From positions 1 through 64,000 of the forward strand of contig MGTS01000025.1 in assembly GCA_001799565.1 (NCBI GenBank): a DNA stretch of 64,000 bases, read 5' to 3'. A program made the translations under genes and the position numbers. Below the pieces are notes generated by a model. The model was not told where the DNA came from, made no database searches, and saw nothing but the letters and a program-made list of their open reading frames with translations. Source of the DNA: Elusimicrobia bacterium GWA2_51_34 (GTDB taxonomy: Bacteria > Elusimicrobiota > Elusimicrobia > Elusimicrobiales > UBA9959). Below, in pieces: positions 19,736 to 29,872 of this stretch; the first letter of the stretch is position 1; each line of letters opens with the position of its first letter.

Positions 19736-19797
19736 CAGCTTTGTAATTTCACGGCAGACACGCGAGCCCCGGGTTGAGCTTTTCCCCGACCGGGCCG

Positions 19798-20916
19798 TTA
19801 TACGGCTTTTCTGACCGCGTCCGTCACGATTTTAATCTGCTCGTCGCTTAATTCCGGGTACATCGGCAGCGAGAATACCGTGTCCTGGACCGCCTCGCAA
19901 ACCGGCAGGTCGCCTTTTTTGCAGTTAAGGTGCGCGTAGGCTTTTTGCAGGTGCAGGGAAACCGGGTAATAGATCTGATTAGCTATGCCCTGCTCCGTAA
20001 GGTATTTCTGCGCGGCGTCGCGTTTTACCTTGGAGTCAAAGCGGATGGTGTAATAGTTGAAGGAGTGTCTGCAGTTGGGCCGGACTTCCGGGGGGGTGCA
20101 GATGCCGCCCAGCGCGGCGGAGTATTTTTGCGCTACTTTTGTCCTCATTTCAGTCCATCTTTCCACATGTTTCAGTTTAACGGAGAGGATGGCCGCCTGC
20201 ACGGTGTCCAGGCGCGAATTGAACCCTTCCATCTCGTGGAGGTAGCGCTCTTTACTGCCGTGGTTCCTGAGGGCTTTGATCTCCCCGTAAATTTTGTCGT
20301 CGTTCGTGGTTATCATGCCGCCGTCTCCGAAAGCGCCGAGGTTTTTCGCAGGGAAAAAACTGAAGGTGCCGCAATCTCCGATGTTGCCCAGATACTTCCA
20401 GCTCTTGCCGCCGAGATTATATTTGCCCGTGAAAGCCTGCGCGCAATCTTCAATCACTTTAAGGTCGTATTTTTTCGCCAGCGCCATCAGGCCGTCCATA
20501 TCGGCCGGGTGGCCGTAGAGATGCACCGGAACAATGGCTTTTGTCTTTTTTGTTATCCTTTTTTCAACAGACTTTGCGTCCAGGTTGTAGGTGCTCGGCT
20601 CAATATCGGCAAATACCGGCACGGCTCCGACCTGGCTGATAGTTTCAGTGGTCGCTATAAATGTAAAAGGGGTGGTTATAACCTCGTCTCCCGGTTTTAT
20701 GCCGGAGGCGAGCAGGGCAAGCCTTAAGGCGTCGGTGCCGTTTGCCACTCCCGCGGCGTATTTCGTGCCGATCATAGCCGCGAAATCCTTTTCAAATTTC
20801 GCCACTTCTTCGCCGAGTATGAAATTCGCTTTATTGAAAACCGTTTTTACCGCCGTTTCAACTTCGTCTTTGATGGCCGGCCAGCCCGCCAGCATATCAA
20901 CCATTGGTACTTTCAT
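19798..20916 (-). CDS. DegT/DnrJ/EryC1/StrS family PLP-dependent aminotransferase
   Basis: GVANGTDALRLALLASGIKPGDEVITTPFTF…VIEDCAQAFTGKY…GTFSFFPAKNLGAFGDGGMI. Confidence 0.95.
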   Translation of the reverse strand: MKVPMVDMLAGWPAIKDEVETAVKTVFNKANFILGEEVAKFEKDFAAMIGTKYAAGVANGTDALRLALLASGIKPGDEVITTPFTFIATTETISQVGAVPVFADIEPSTYNLDAKSVEKRITKKTKAIVPVHLYGHPADMDGLMALAKKYDLKVIEDCAQAFTGKYNLGGKSWKYLGNIGDCGTFSFFPAKNLGAFGDGGMITTNDDKIYGEIKALRNHGSKERYLHEMEGFNSRLDTVQAAILSVKLKHVERWTEMRTKVAQKYSAALGGICTPPEVRPNCRHSFNYYTIRFDSKVKRDAAQKYLTEQGIANQIYYPVSLHLQKAYAHLNCKKGDLPVCEAVQDTVFSLPMYPELSDEQIKIVTDAVRKAV

Positions 20917-20972
20917 AGGTCTCCTTCTAAAACCCGGTCGATTTTAAGTTCGCAGGGGTTAGTAATATTTCT

Positions 20973-20978
20973 ATTATA
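20973..20978 (-). promoter_or_regulatory. -10-like TATAAT upstream of DegT gene
   Basis: attata on + = TATAAT on minus, about 57 nt before start; no clear -35. Confidence 0.35.
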
Positions 20979-21095
20979 TAAAAAATCCGGCGGGCTTTTT
21001 GCTCCGGTGGAATTGAAACATGTATTTTAATCGGTGGTCTTGATCCGGAATTTATCCGGGGAACCTTAGACAGCGGGTGCGCAGCCGGGGGGAGG

Positions 21096-22151
21096 TCAGG
21101 AGTTACCGGAATCCATGGAAATTAAAGCGCGGCCGACATTCCCTTCTTCTAGCTTTTGCAGGGCTTCGTTTACATTATCAAGAGCATAGGTATGTGTAAT
21201 GAGCCGGCCTAATTTTAACCTGCCGGCTAAGTATAAATCGACGTATTTAGGGATATCGCGGTCAGGCTGAGTTTCACCGCCCCAGGTGCCGACTATCCGT
21301 TTTCCTTTGATCAAATCAAAGGGGTCTATGGAAATGCGCTCGCCATGCGCTAAATTCCCCGCCAGGACGCATAATCCGCCGTTGTTGCGCGCAGCTTTAA
21401 ACGCCGTTTCCATAGTCCTTGGCAACCCGGCTGCCTCAATAGCGTAGTCTACACCCGTTCCTTTGGTAATCTCAAAGATATCCGCTAAAGAATCCTGCCG
21501 CTCAGCGTTGATAGTATGAGTCGCGCCTAGACTGCGGGCCTGTTCAAGCTTTTCATCTTTTATATCTATGGCGATAATAACGGCCGCCTGCATCAGCTCA
21601 GCGGCTAAAAGAGCGCTTAGCCCGATGCCTCCCAGCCCAAAAATGGCAACACTGCTGTCTTTTCGCAGCTTGGCCGTATTCATCACTATCCCCATTCCCG
21701 TAGGAATAGCGCAACCAAGCAAAGCAGCTTCCTTAAATGTTATTTTTTCTGAAACCCTGACCACACGATTTTCGGAGATAACTGCATACTCCATAAAGGT
21801 GGAAATGGCGCCGGAATTGACTTTTTTTCCGTCGGTTCGTTTATACTCCGAAGCCGGCGCATCCATGCCGTCGCCCTTGATCCAGGTAAGCACTACGTGA
21901 TCGCCTGCCTTGACTTTGGTTACTCCCGGCCCGGTCGCCTGGACTATACCGGAACCCTCATGTCCAAGGGTATGCGGCAGAAATTTATCGGGTCCCTTTT
22001 TGCCTTTTACCTCGTTCAATTGTGAATGGCATATCCCGCTGAAGGCGACTTTTACCAGCACCTGCCCTTCTTTCAGTTCGGGGACGGAAAGCTCCTCTAT
22101 CGCCAGTGGTTTATTGAGGTCGTATAAAACAGCCGCTTTCGTTTTCATCAC
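21096..22151 (-). CDS. Zn-dependent alcohol dehydrogenase (MDR family)
   Basis: FSGICHSQLNEVKGKKGPDKFLPHTLGHEGSGIV…VAIFGLGGIGLSALLAAEL. Confidence 0.9.
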   Translation of the reverse strand: MMKTKAAVLYDLNKPLAIEELSVPELKEGQVLVKVAFSGICHSQLNEVKGKKGPDKFLPHTLGHEGSGIVQATGPGVTKVKAGDHVVLTWIKGDGMDAPASEYKRTDGKKVNSGAISTFMEYAVISENRVVRVSEKITFKEAALLGCAIPTGMGIVMNTAKLRKDSSVAIFGLGGIGLSALLAAELMQAAVIIAIDIKDEKLEQARSLGATHTINAERQDSLADIFEITKGTGVDYAIEAAGLPRTMETAFKAARNNGGLCVLAGNLAHGERISIDPFDLIKGKRIVGTWGGETQPDRDIPKYVDLYLAGRLKLGRLITHTYALDNVNEALQKLEEGNVGRALISMDSGNS

Positions 22152-22258
22152 AATAACGCCCTTTTACCGGATAATCCAATACAGCTGCCGGAACTGCGCA
22201 ACTGTTCATTTCCGCCAGGAAACGGAGATCGTGGAAGCTCCTGGAACAAACGAATACG

Positions 22259-22822
22259 CTAACTGCCCGGTACAGACTTTTTATCAACAGGTTTCAGGAA
22301 GCGGTTTCCATGACCGAGGACGGCATATTTTAATATCTCGAACAGCCAAAACAATCTGAGGAAAGCGCGGTTTTTTCCGAGGTAATAATATCCTTCTTTT
22401 TCTATAAGCTGGCCGCTGCTGATCAGCCTTTTGATCCGGTTATCAATAATATCTTCGGAATTGTAACACAAAAGCACATCTTTTTCAGATAAGCCGCCGG
22501 GTGAATTAATAATTTCCTGCAAGAGGCGGATCCTGAGAGAGGCCACGTTTATATTGATAAAATGGAAATAACCGTAAGCAAAAGCTGTGTATGAAATAAC
22601 ATTCGTCAATAGGTAGCCGGTAAAATCCGGCTTATTGCCGCCGGCGGGTGAACCGGCAAACGCCAGGAATAACATTCCGATGAGGCCCGTTATAAAACCA
22701 TAAAAAATACATGTCAGCTGGTTGCGCCCGCGGGTAAGCCTTGACGCCGCCACATGAGCGGCAATATTGACCATCATCGCCAAAATGGGCGTCAGCACCG
22801 ATATCGGGTATTCCTGCGGCAT
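22259..22822 (-). CDS. Hypothetical membrane protein with C-terminal winged-helix-like segment
   Basis: Three hydrophobic segments then LRIRLLQEIINSPGGLSEKDVLLCYNSEDIIDNRIKRLISSGQLIEKEGYYYL. Confidence 0.65.
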   Translation of the reverse strand: MPQEYPISVLTPILAMMVNIAAHVAASRLTRGRNQLTCIFYGFITGLIGMLFLAFAGSPAGGNKPDFTGYLLTNVISYTAFAYGYFHFININVASLRIRLLQEIINSPGGLSEKDVLLCYNSEDIIDNRIKRLISSGQLIEKEGYYYLGKNRAFLRLFWLFEILKYAVLGHGNRFLKPVDKKSVPGS

Positions 22823-22921
22823 AACATCCTTTTAACTGTCCGTAGTGTCTTCTCCCCCGGCTTTAAGTTAACCGCCGTGGGTATCCGTATAAGGCTGATG
22901 AGTCCGGCTTAAATGTACGGA

Positions 22922-23431
22922 CTAACCTTCTCTGGATATATTTAAGAGTTTCGGCGCCAAAGCCAGAAGTTTGTTATAGAAACGCCCTTTTGCCATTGCC
23001 TGATACTCATTTTCCCTGGCTTCTATCCAGCCATTCTTTACCATGGCATTAATCCTGGGCAGTATTAAAGCTTCATCATTAATAATTTGCCTGATTTGAT
23101 TGCGGTTGCGTCCTTTTGCCCCGGCTTGTTCTATAAACCGGACAATAGTCATAGAGGGGCTGTCGTCTTCCAAGGCCACAAAAGTTATGATGCAGCTCAG
23201 CATTACCGGCACGTAGAAAATTATCACATGCAAAAACTCCCAAAAACCGGCGGGGAAAACGCTGTAACCTTTATTCAGCAGATGAGCGCTTATTAATCCG
23301 CCGCATAAAACGCCTGTAAAAACAATAAGTAAGGCGGCTACGCTGTTGCGAGGCCTACGGATTCTCAATAGCGCCAGATAAAAAACTATAGCGGACGAAG
23401 TCAGGATTACGCAGAAAATAAATATTTTCAC
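22922..23431 (-). CDS. Hypothetical membrane protein with C-terminal winged-helix-like segment
   Basis: Three hydrophobic segments then MTIVRFIEQAGAKGRNRNQIRQIINDEALILPRINAMVKNGWIEARENEYQAMAKGRFY. Confidence 0.65.
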   Translation of the reverse strand: MKIFIFCVILTSSAIVFYLALLRIRRPRNSVAALLIVFTGVLCGGLISAHLLNKGYSVFPAGFWEFLHVIIFYVPVMLSCIITFVALEDDSPSMTIVRFIEQAGAKGRNRNQIRQIINDEALILPRINAMVKNGWIEARENEYQAMAKGRFYNKLLALAPKLLNISREG

Positions 23432-23434
23432 GAA

Positions 23435-24304
23435 CTACCTCTTCTTGTTCCTGTTTTTGTGGCGGTACATTATGCCGATATGGCGTATGATCAAATCCAG
23501 GAAAAAGTGCCCCACGGATAAAAAATTCTTCAGTTGGTAGGCTTTAGACTCGCCGCATTTTCTCCCCTGGGAGGTAACGGGGATCTCTACATAACTCATC
23601 CCCTGATTCAGCAGCCGGGTTATAATATCCGCCTGGAAGCTGAAGCCGTGATAATCAGTATGCCAGCGCATGACATTGTAGGTTAAATGCACCGCTCCGC
23701 CGTTATAGTATTTAAGTCTGTGGCCGCTTAGGACGTTGACGAGGAAGGTATAGGTCTTTGAAAATATGTGCCGCAGAAGAGAACGTCCTTCTATCTGGAC
23801 AGGATACGGAATAACCATGGTTCCCTTGCCCAGGGCGTTGAAAATAACGGACAGGGTTTCTTTTGGCTCTGCATTATCGCCGCTGACCAGTTTATAGTAT
23901 CTGCCGCTTGCCATAAAAGCGCCGTCTATATAATTCTGGGCAAGGCCCATGTTTTCCTTTCTTGCCCGCAGCTTGATGTCATATTCCGGGTGTTCTTTCA
24001 TGTAGCGCAGGATTACCTGTTTGGAGTCGTCGGTGGAAGCATCGTCAATAACAATAATTTCCCAGGATAATTTTGTTTCTTTCAGAGAAGACGCTATAGT
24101 GTTAAAAGTGTCAACGATATTGCCTTCTTCATCATAACACGGCACAAAAATTGTGATGTCCTTTTCCCACTTGCAGGGTGAAAACTTTACAATAGATCCC
24201 GTGTCCAGGAACTCATATCGCGTATCGCTGCCGGGGCCGGCGTTCCCGGGCGGAATTCTTTCGCCGTCATTTTGATTGTTCATTGGTATTCCCTTATTTA
24301 TCAA
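23435..24304 (-). CDS. Family 2 glycosyltransferase
   Basis: DITIFVPCYDEEGNIVDTFNTI…WEIIVIDDASTDDSKQVI…LVSGDNAEPKET. Confidence 0.9.
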   Translation of the reverse strand: MINKGIPMNNQNDGERIPPGNAGPGSDTRYEFLDTGSIVKFSPCKWEKDITIFVPCYDEEGNIVDTFNTIASSLKETKLSWEIIVIDDASTDDSKQVILRYMKEHPEYDIKLRARKENMGLAQNYIDGAFMASGRYYKLVSGDNAEPKETLSVIFNALGKGTMVIPYPVQIEGRSLLRHIFSKTYTFLVNVLSGHRLKYYNGGAVHLTYNVMRWHTDYHGFSFQADIITRLLNQGMSYVEIPVTSQGRKCGESKAYQLKNFLSVGHFFLDLIIRHIGIMYRHKNRNKKR

Positions 24305-26081
24305 GTGAACAGTTTAAAGGAGGGGTGATCATATTTTTAAAAAATTCTTTCCGGTCTAATAAAGGTTCAAGGTCCTCGTTGGGCCGGCCAAACTTCGCCT
24401 GCGGTATAACCCTGTGCCCGGGGCTAATGTCAATATTGCAGAAAACCGGGCCTTTGCTTTTAAGTACCGTGGAAATAGATTTGTTCAGCTCTTTATTGCT
24501 TGAAATGCTCAGGGCGCGGAAACCGTACGCGCGGGCAATCGCGATAAAGTCCGGATTCGGCAGCCCGCCTTGACAAGAAGACGCTTCATAGCGCGAATCC
24601 AGCCACTGGTCCTGGGTCTGCCTGATCATGCTGTATCCTTTGTTGTTTATAAGGAAAATCTTTACGGGTAATTTGTGTTTTATTATGGTGCCTAATTCCT
24701 GTATATTCATTTGCAGGCTGCCGTCCCCGGTAACGCAGATTACTTCGGATTTATTCTTCGCATAAACAGCCCCGATGCTGGCGGCTAAAGCCCATCCCAT
24801 GGCTGTATTATTCCAGTCGTGCAGGATCCGCTGGTTTCTTTTGCACCGAAAGCCCTGCATCATCCATGCCAGGCAGCATCCCGTATCTGTCACAAAAGTA
24901 GCGCCTTCCCCGCTTATTTGCGAGAGCTTTTCAATAAAAACGTAGGGATTTACGCCTTTTCCCCGGTAATAACGTGCCGGGCATACAGGATATTTCTTTT
25001 TCCAGATCGCGATCCGGTTTACCCAGGGGGATATATCATTTCTTTTGGTGTTTCTGAGCTTAAAATTAAGCTTTTGGAGAAACAATTTCGCGTCGCAGCA
25101 TACGGGCAGATGTATTTTCAACCCGAATTTACTGAATTTATCAAGTTCATTGCGGTCAATATCAACAACCGCTTTTTTTGCTCCGCGTGCGAATGACGTG
25201 ATGGGGCTGCCTGTGGCTTTTGTGTCAAGGCGTGAGCCGACGGATAAAACAAAATCCGCATTCTGTACGGCGAAGTTCGCGTAGCGGGTGCCATGCGTGC
25301 CGAATGTGCCGACCAGGGCCGGATGGTCAAAAGGAAGCAGATCGGCGACAGCCCAGGTGGGCAAAAAAGGCGTTCCCTGCGTGTTTATTAATTTTTCCGC
25401 TTCCTTGGCCGCGCCGCTCAAACGCACTCCCCAGCCCAGGATGATTACCGGCCGCTTCGCCTTTTGAAACATTTTAACGCAGGCGTCAATCTGCGTGTCC
25501 AGCCCGCGCTCCAGGGTGTCAAATTTATCCGCAGCGGCGAAACCGGCTAGTTCGCCGGGGTTGATCTCCGCCCTTTGTAAATCATCGGGGATGTCAACCA
25601 ATACGGGCCCGGGCCTTCCCTGTTTTGCAAGGAAACATGCTTTTTCTAATTCATAGCGTATACGGCCGGCGTCCCCTACTTGTACGGCGTAATTCGTTAC
25701 AAATTTAAACATTGATACGACATCGGTTTCCTGAAAACCTATTTGTCTTACCCCTGTTCCTTTATTGCTTCTGAACGTGGCTACCTGCCCCGTAATATAC
25801 AGCACCGGGACCGAGTCGTAATAAGCGCAGCAGACCCCCGTCAGCAGATTCGTGGCGCCGGGGCCGCTTGTTGAGATGGCCGCTCCAAAATTTCCGGTGG
25901 CGCGGGAATAACCATCGGCGGCCATAGCGGCGGCCTGCTCGTGCTGGCAGCAAATGTATTTTATGTCCGGGTGCTTTGCGACAGAGTCAATTAAGTGGGC
26001 TGATGCCCCTCCTGTTACAACAAACACGTGCGATATGCCCTTCTTGTATAAAAAATCAGCCACGTAATCGGAAAGTTTCAT
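24294..26081 (-). CDS. Thiamine-diphosphate-binding protein, acetolactate synthase large subunit-like
   Basis: VFVVTGGASAHLIDSVAKHPDIKYICCQHEQAAAMAADGYSRATGNFGAAISTSGPGATNLLTGVCCAYYDSVPVLYITGQV…VTGDGSLQMNIQELGTI. Confidence 0.93.
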   Translation of the reverse strand: MKLSDYVADFLYKKGISHVFVVTGGASAHLIDSVAKHPDIKYICCQHEQAAAMAADGYSRATGNFGAAISTSGPGATNLLTGVCCAYYDSVPVLYITGQVATFRSNKGTGVRQIGFQETDVVSMFKFVTNYAVQVGDAGRIRYELEKACFLAKQGRPGPVLVDIPDDLQRAEINPGELAGFAAADKFDTLERGLDTQIDACVKMFQKAKRPVIILGWGVRLSGAAKEAEKLINTQGTPFLPTWAVADLLPFDHPALVGTFGTHGTRYANFAVQNADFVLSVGSRLDTKATGSPITSFARGAKKAVVDIDRNELDKFSKFGLKIHLPVCCDAKLFLQKLNFKLRNTKRNDISPWVNRIAIWKKKYPVCPARYYRGKGVNPYVFIEKLSQISGEGATFVTDTGCCLAWMMQGFRCKRNQRILHDWNNTAMGWALAASIGAVYAKNKSEVICVTGDGSLQMNIQELGTIIKHKLPVKIFLINNKGYSMIRQTQDQWLDSRYEASSCQGGLPNPDFIAIARAYGFRALSISSNKELNKSISTVLKSKGPVFCNIDISPGHRVIPQAKFGRPNEDLEPLLDRKEFFKNMITPPLNCSLDK

Positions 26082-26941
26082 GTTTTGTCCGGCCAGGCCA
26101 TTTCCTGTCTGGCGCTAACGAAGAGGGAGCCTTCATGATGGTTCATCGGCATGTCATTAACGCGCACCGCTTTGCGCCAGCCGATTTTCTGGGAGAAAAG
26201 GTTTATGCCTAAGTTATTAAAATGTTTGAATAAAACCTGCGCATTTTCCGCGTCATGCACGCTCACTAAAGCGTCCGTGTCTTTCCAATCGCCCCTGCCG
26301 GTGGACACAATGAGCGTTTTTTCAAAACCTTCAACGTCCATTTTGACCAGGTCAAAACCTTTCAGTATTTTCTTAAAAGCCCGCGTTTTTACGGAAACCT
26401 TCTCCAGCTTCCCGTAAGGGTTCGGCTTTGCTCCCGCGATATGGCTGCCGGTGGTGTTGCCCAGCACGCGGATAAAATCCACCGCCCCGTCTTTATCTGA
26501 AACTGCCATGTTATAAGTCTTAATTCCGGAAATATTGTTCAAAGCGAGGTTTTCTTTCAATATCCTGAAGTGAAGGCGGTCTGGCTCATAAGCATCCACC
26601 TTGTAACCGCATTTGGCCAGAATGACGGAGTGCAGGCCTAAATTAGCCCCGATATCCAAAACCCTCCTGTATCTGTAACGATTTTGCCAGTAGAAGCTGA
26701 AAATAATAAGCTCGTCCAGATCGAACAAATTAAGCGTGTCAACCGTTCCCATTCTGTGATATGGGAAACTCAGGCAGCCGAAGGGGGGGAAATTAACCGC
26801 TTGTTTCTTTTTTTTGTGGAACAGTTTCTCCACTTCCCGCCTCATGACGTCCTTTAAAAAATTATAAAGAGGCGTTCCCGGCGCGTGATGCCTGTTTACC
26901 TCGGGTATTACTGAAAAAAACTTTTCAAAAATTCCCGGCAT
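26078..26941 (-). CDS. FkbM family methyltransferase
   Basis: VLDIGANLGLHSVILAKCGYKVDAYEPDRLHFRILKENLALNN…FDLVKMDVEGFEKTLI. Confidence 0.9.
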   Translation of the reverse strand: MPGIFEKFFSVIPEVNRHHAPGTPLYNFLKDVMRREVEKLFHKKKKQAVNFPPFGCLSFPYHRMGTVDTLNLFDLDELIIFSFYWQNRYRYRRVLDIGANLGLHSVILAKCGYKVDAYEPDRLHFRILKENLALNNISGIKTYNMAVSDKDGAVDFIRVLGNTTGSHIAGAKPNPYGKLEKVSVKTRAFKKILKGFDLVKMDVEGFEKTLIVSTGRGDWKDTDALVSVHDAENAQVLFKHFNNLGINLFSQKIGWRKAVRVNDMPMNHHEGSLFVSARQEMAWPDKT

Positions 26942-27780
26942 TACAACTTTCCATCCTTTTTTCTGATCAGTGAATTATTGGCGTTCCTTCTGAGTTTATA
27001 CATATCCGGCTGCGCTTTTAATTTTTCCGATAACAGGCTGTCCCCCCACATATCGGAAACTACGCTGAAGTTCCTGCCGCTTACAATTTCCCTCGGAGAA
27101 TTTATGATCCAATCGCAACAATCCAATACTTTATTCATAGGCGTAAAGGTTCCATGCAAAAGTTTGTTTTTGGCCTTTGCGTAATTATTGCCGGCCTTTT
27201 TCCCGGCTTTCAGTGTTTCGTTGTGTATCTTGGTTTCTACCCACCCGGGCCCTACAATCGCAAAACGGCTGTCATGAATTTCCGCGTCTAAAAGTTCGCA
27301 CATCTTTATCAGGGCTATTTTTGATACCGTATAAGCCGAATAGTTTACAGTTGCGGTGTTTGTACCGCCTCCGGCAAAAAACAGGACGCATGCCCCCAGA
27401 CTGTTGTTTTTATTTCTGTCAGGCAGCAACCGGCGGACTATATTTAATTGGCTTATTAAATTAACCTTAACGGATTTTTCCCAGTCTCCGAAATCGGTTT
27501 CAATAAAAGAACCGATGGGCGACTGAGTCCCCGGACATAAAATAAGCGCATCCCATCCGGGACAAGCTGATTTTAAATACGAGCAGGCTTCGTTTATCTC
27601 TTCTTCATTTTGCAAATCGCAGGAAACAAGTTTGACGCCGATCCTCCGCAGCTTATCCAGGGCGGCGGATTCTGTCCGATAGGTTCCGGAAATCTCCAGA
27701 CCTTTTTTGCGCCATCTCCGGCACATGGCCGTTCCGATATCGCTGGAAGCTGAGATGATAATAATTTTCTTGTTTCGCAT
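26941..27780 (-). CDS. Short-chain dehydrogenase/reductase
   Basis: KIIIISASSDIGTAMCRRWRKKGLEISGTYR…NYSAYTVSKIALIKMCELL. Confidence 0.85.
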   Translation of the reverse strand: MRNKKIIIISASSDIGTAMCRRWRKKGLEISGTYRTESAALDKLRRIGVKLVSCDLQNEEEINEACSYLKSACPGWDALILCPGTQSPIGSFIETDFGDWEKSVKVNLISQLNIVRRLLPDRNKNNSLGACVLFFAGGGTNTATVNYSAYTVSKIALIKMCELLDAEIHDSRFAIVGPGWVETKIHNETLKAGKKAGNNYAKAKNKLLHGTFTPMNKVLDCCDWIINSPREIVSGRNFSVVSDMWGDSLLSEKLKAQPDMYKLRRNANNSLIRKKDGKL

Positions 27781-27810
27781 TTTTCTGTTCCGCCGGTTTA
27801 CGGAGTGCCC

Positions 27811-28866
27811 TTAGAACGGGCCTTTAAACCATTCTCCCGGCACATCGTGGTGCGGAGGGCGTTTTATCCCGCAAACTTCCGTTTCTGTGTTTTTTCCGAA
27901 TATCTCTAAAATCTTTCTTGCAATATCCCCGGCGCCGCTGTAAAAATTTCTGGTCATAGCGTAGCTTGTCGGCGTAGGGATGTCAGGAGAGGCTATGCGG
28001 ACCGGAGAATGCTTCAGGCTCCCGAAACACTCTGTGCAGACAGACGCGATAATTTCTCCGGCGATGCCGCAGGTCATCACCCCCGTATCCAATACCAGCA
28101 GCCTGCCGGTTTTCCGGACGGAACAAAAGATCGTTTTCCAGTCAATAGGTTTTATTGTTCGTAAATCTATCAGCTCGCAGGAAATACCCGCTTTCTCCAG
28201 CAATTCAACAGCGCGCAGGGCCTCTATAGTCATATAAGAGAAGCTTACTATTGAAATGTCCCCGCCTTTTTTAAGACATTTTGCTTTTCCTATCGGCACG
28301 CGGTAATCTCCCGCGGGCACGTCGCCTTCAAGGTTATGCAGCCATCTATGCTCTAAATAAATTACGGGGTTCTCGTCAAATATAGCGGAAAGAAGCAGTC
28401 CCTTGGCATCCGCTGCGGTTGCCGGCATAACAACTTTTAAGCCCGGGATATGCGCAAACCATGCCTGTAAACTCTGGGAATGGGTAGGACCCTGCCCCCA
28501 GCCGCGCCCGATAATCAAGCGGATGGTTATAGGAACAGAAAGCCCGCCGCCGAACATGTAATGCCATTTTGCGGCGTTGTTCACCAGCTGATCCATTGCC
28601 AGCAGGAAAAAATCCACCCGCTGATGGCACATAACCGGCCGAATTCCGTTTAAAGAGGCGCCGATACCTACTCCAGTCATGGCATTTTCAGAGGTGGGTG
28701 TGTCAAAAACCCTGTCTTTCCCGAACTTGTCTTTAAGTCCCAGGGTCGTGCCAAAAACACCTTTCGGGTCGTCTATTCCCAGCCCGTACGCGATAACATT
28801 TTTATCGCGCCGCATTGCCTCAATATACGCCTCATTTATAGCTTTAGCGTAAGTCATCAGTCGCAT
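27811..28866 (-). CDS. Pyruvate/2-oxoacid dehydrogenase E1 beta-like (transketolase C-terminal domain)
   Basis: MRLMTYAKAINEAYIEAMRRDKNVIAYGLGI…FDTPTSENAMTGVGIGASLNGIRPVMCHQRVDF; start reassigned to MRLMT. Confidence 0.92.
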   Translation of the reverse strand: MRLMTYAKAINEAYIEAMRRDKNVIAYGLGIDDPKGVFGTTLGLKDKFGKDRVFDTPTSENAMTGVGIGASLNGIRPVMCHQRVDFFLLAMDQLVNNAAKWHYMFGGGLSVPITIRLIIGRGWGQGPTHSQSLQAWFAHIPGLKVVMPATAADAKGLLLSAIFDENPVIYLEHRWLHNLEGDVPAGDYRVPIGKAKCLKKGGDISIVSFSYMTIEALRAVELLEKAGISCELIDLRTIKPIDWKTIFCSVRKTGRLLVLDTGVMTCGIAGEIIASVCTECFGSLKHSPVRIASPDIPTPTSYAMTRNFYSGAGDIARKILEIFGKNTETEVCGIKRPPHHDVPGEWFKGPF

Positions 28867-28870
28867 AATT

Positions 28871-29869
28871 TTATCCGCCGCAATAAATATTTTTGCCGAT
28901 CTCATTTTCAGAAGGGAAAGGGGAGTTCTCGGCAAATTCAAATGCTTCTTTTATTTCCTTTAAAATATTTTTATCCATGCTTTCAACTCCGCTGTCCGTA
29001 AGTGCCGACTCTTTCAGAAGCTTTTGTTGTAACAGCAGTACCGGGTCTCTTTTTTTCCAGGAGATAAATTCCTCTTCCGCGCGGTAACCGATGTCGTTGT
29101 CGTAATACGGTCCGCAATGCTCGCGCCACCTGTATGTTTTAAATTCAAAAAAAACCGGGCCTTTTCCTTTACGGACGCGCTCAATGGCGGAACCTGCTTT
29201 TTGGTACGCTTCTATGGCATTATTGCCGTCGCCGCGTACGGATGGACATCCGAACCCGCGCACCATTTTATAAATTTCCCTGCCTTTCGGCTGGCGGACT
29301 GCTAACGGCGAATAAACTGAATAAAAATTGTTTTCGCAGATAAACAACACCGGAAGTTTTTTTAAAACGGCGAAGTTTACCGACTCATAGAAAACGCCTT
29401 CCTCCACGGCCGCGTCCCCGAAGAATACGCAGCTTACCTGGCGGGTTTTACGCAGTTTTATGGATAAGGCAAGGCCCACGGCTACAGGGATAGTGCCGCC
29501 TACAAGTGAAGTGCTTCCCATAAAAGACACGCTGCGGTCTGTTAAATGCATGGAACCGCCTCTGCCTTTGGAACAGCCGGCGGCTTTACCGTAAATCTCC
29601 GCCAGCATTTTCTTTAAGTCGCCGCCTTTGGATAAATAAGCGCCATGGCTTCGGTGGGTGCCTAAAGCAAAATCATTCCTGCGCAGTAAAAGGCCCACCG
29701 CCGCGGATACCGCCTCCTGGCCGATACATAAATGCGTAGGGCAGCGCATCCTGCCTTCTGGGTATTTTTCCGCGATTTGTTCTTCGGTGAAACGGATCTT
29801 TTTCATCCGTCTCAGCAATTCAAGAGCGGTTTTAGGGTTTTTTTTAATAAAATTCGTTTCTGTATCCAT
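28871..29869 (-). CDS. ThDP-dependent dehydrogenase E1 alpha-like
   Basis: RMRCPTHLCIGQEAVSAAVGLLLRRNDFALGTHRSHGAYLSKGG…GRGGSMHL…FFGDAAVEEGVFYESVNFA. Confidence 0.93.
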   Translation of the reverse strand: MDTETNFIKKNPKTALELLRRMKKIRFTEEQIAEKYPEGRMRCPTHLCIGQEAVSAAVGLLLRRNDFALGTHRSHGAYLSKGGDLKKMLAEIYGKAAGCSKGRGGSMHLTDRSVSFMGSTSLVGGTIPVAVGLALSIKLRKTRQVSCVFFGDAAVEEGVFYESVNFAVLKKLPVLFICENNFYSVYSPLAVRQPKGREIYKMVRGFGCPSVRGDGNNAIEAYQKAGSAIERVRKGKGPVFFEFKTYRWREHCGPYYDNDIGYRAEEEFISWKKRDPVLLLQQKLLKESALTDSGVESMDKNILKEIKEAFEFAENSPFPSENEIGKNIYCGG

Positions 29870-29872
29870 GGG

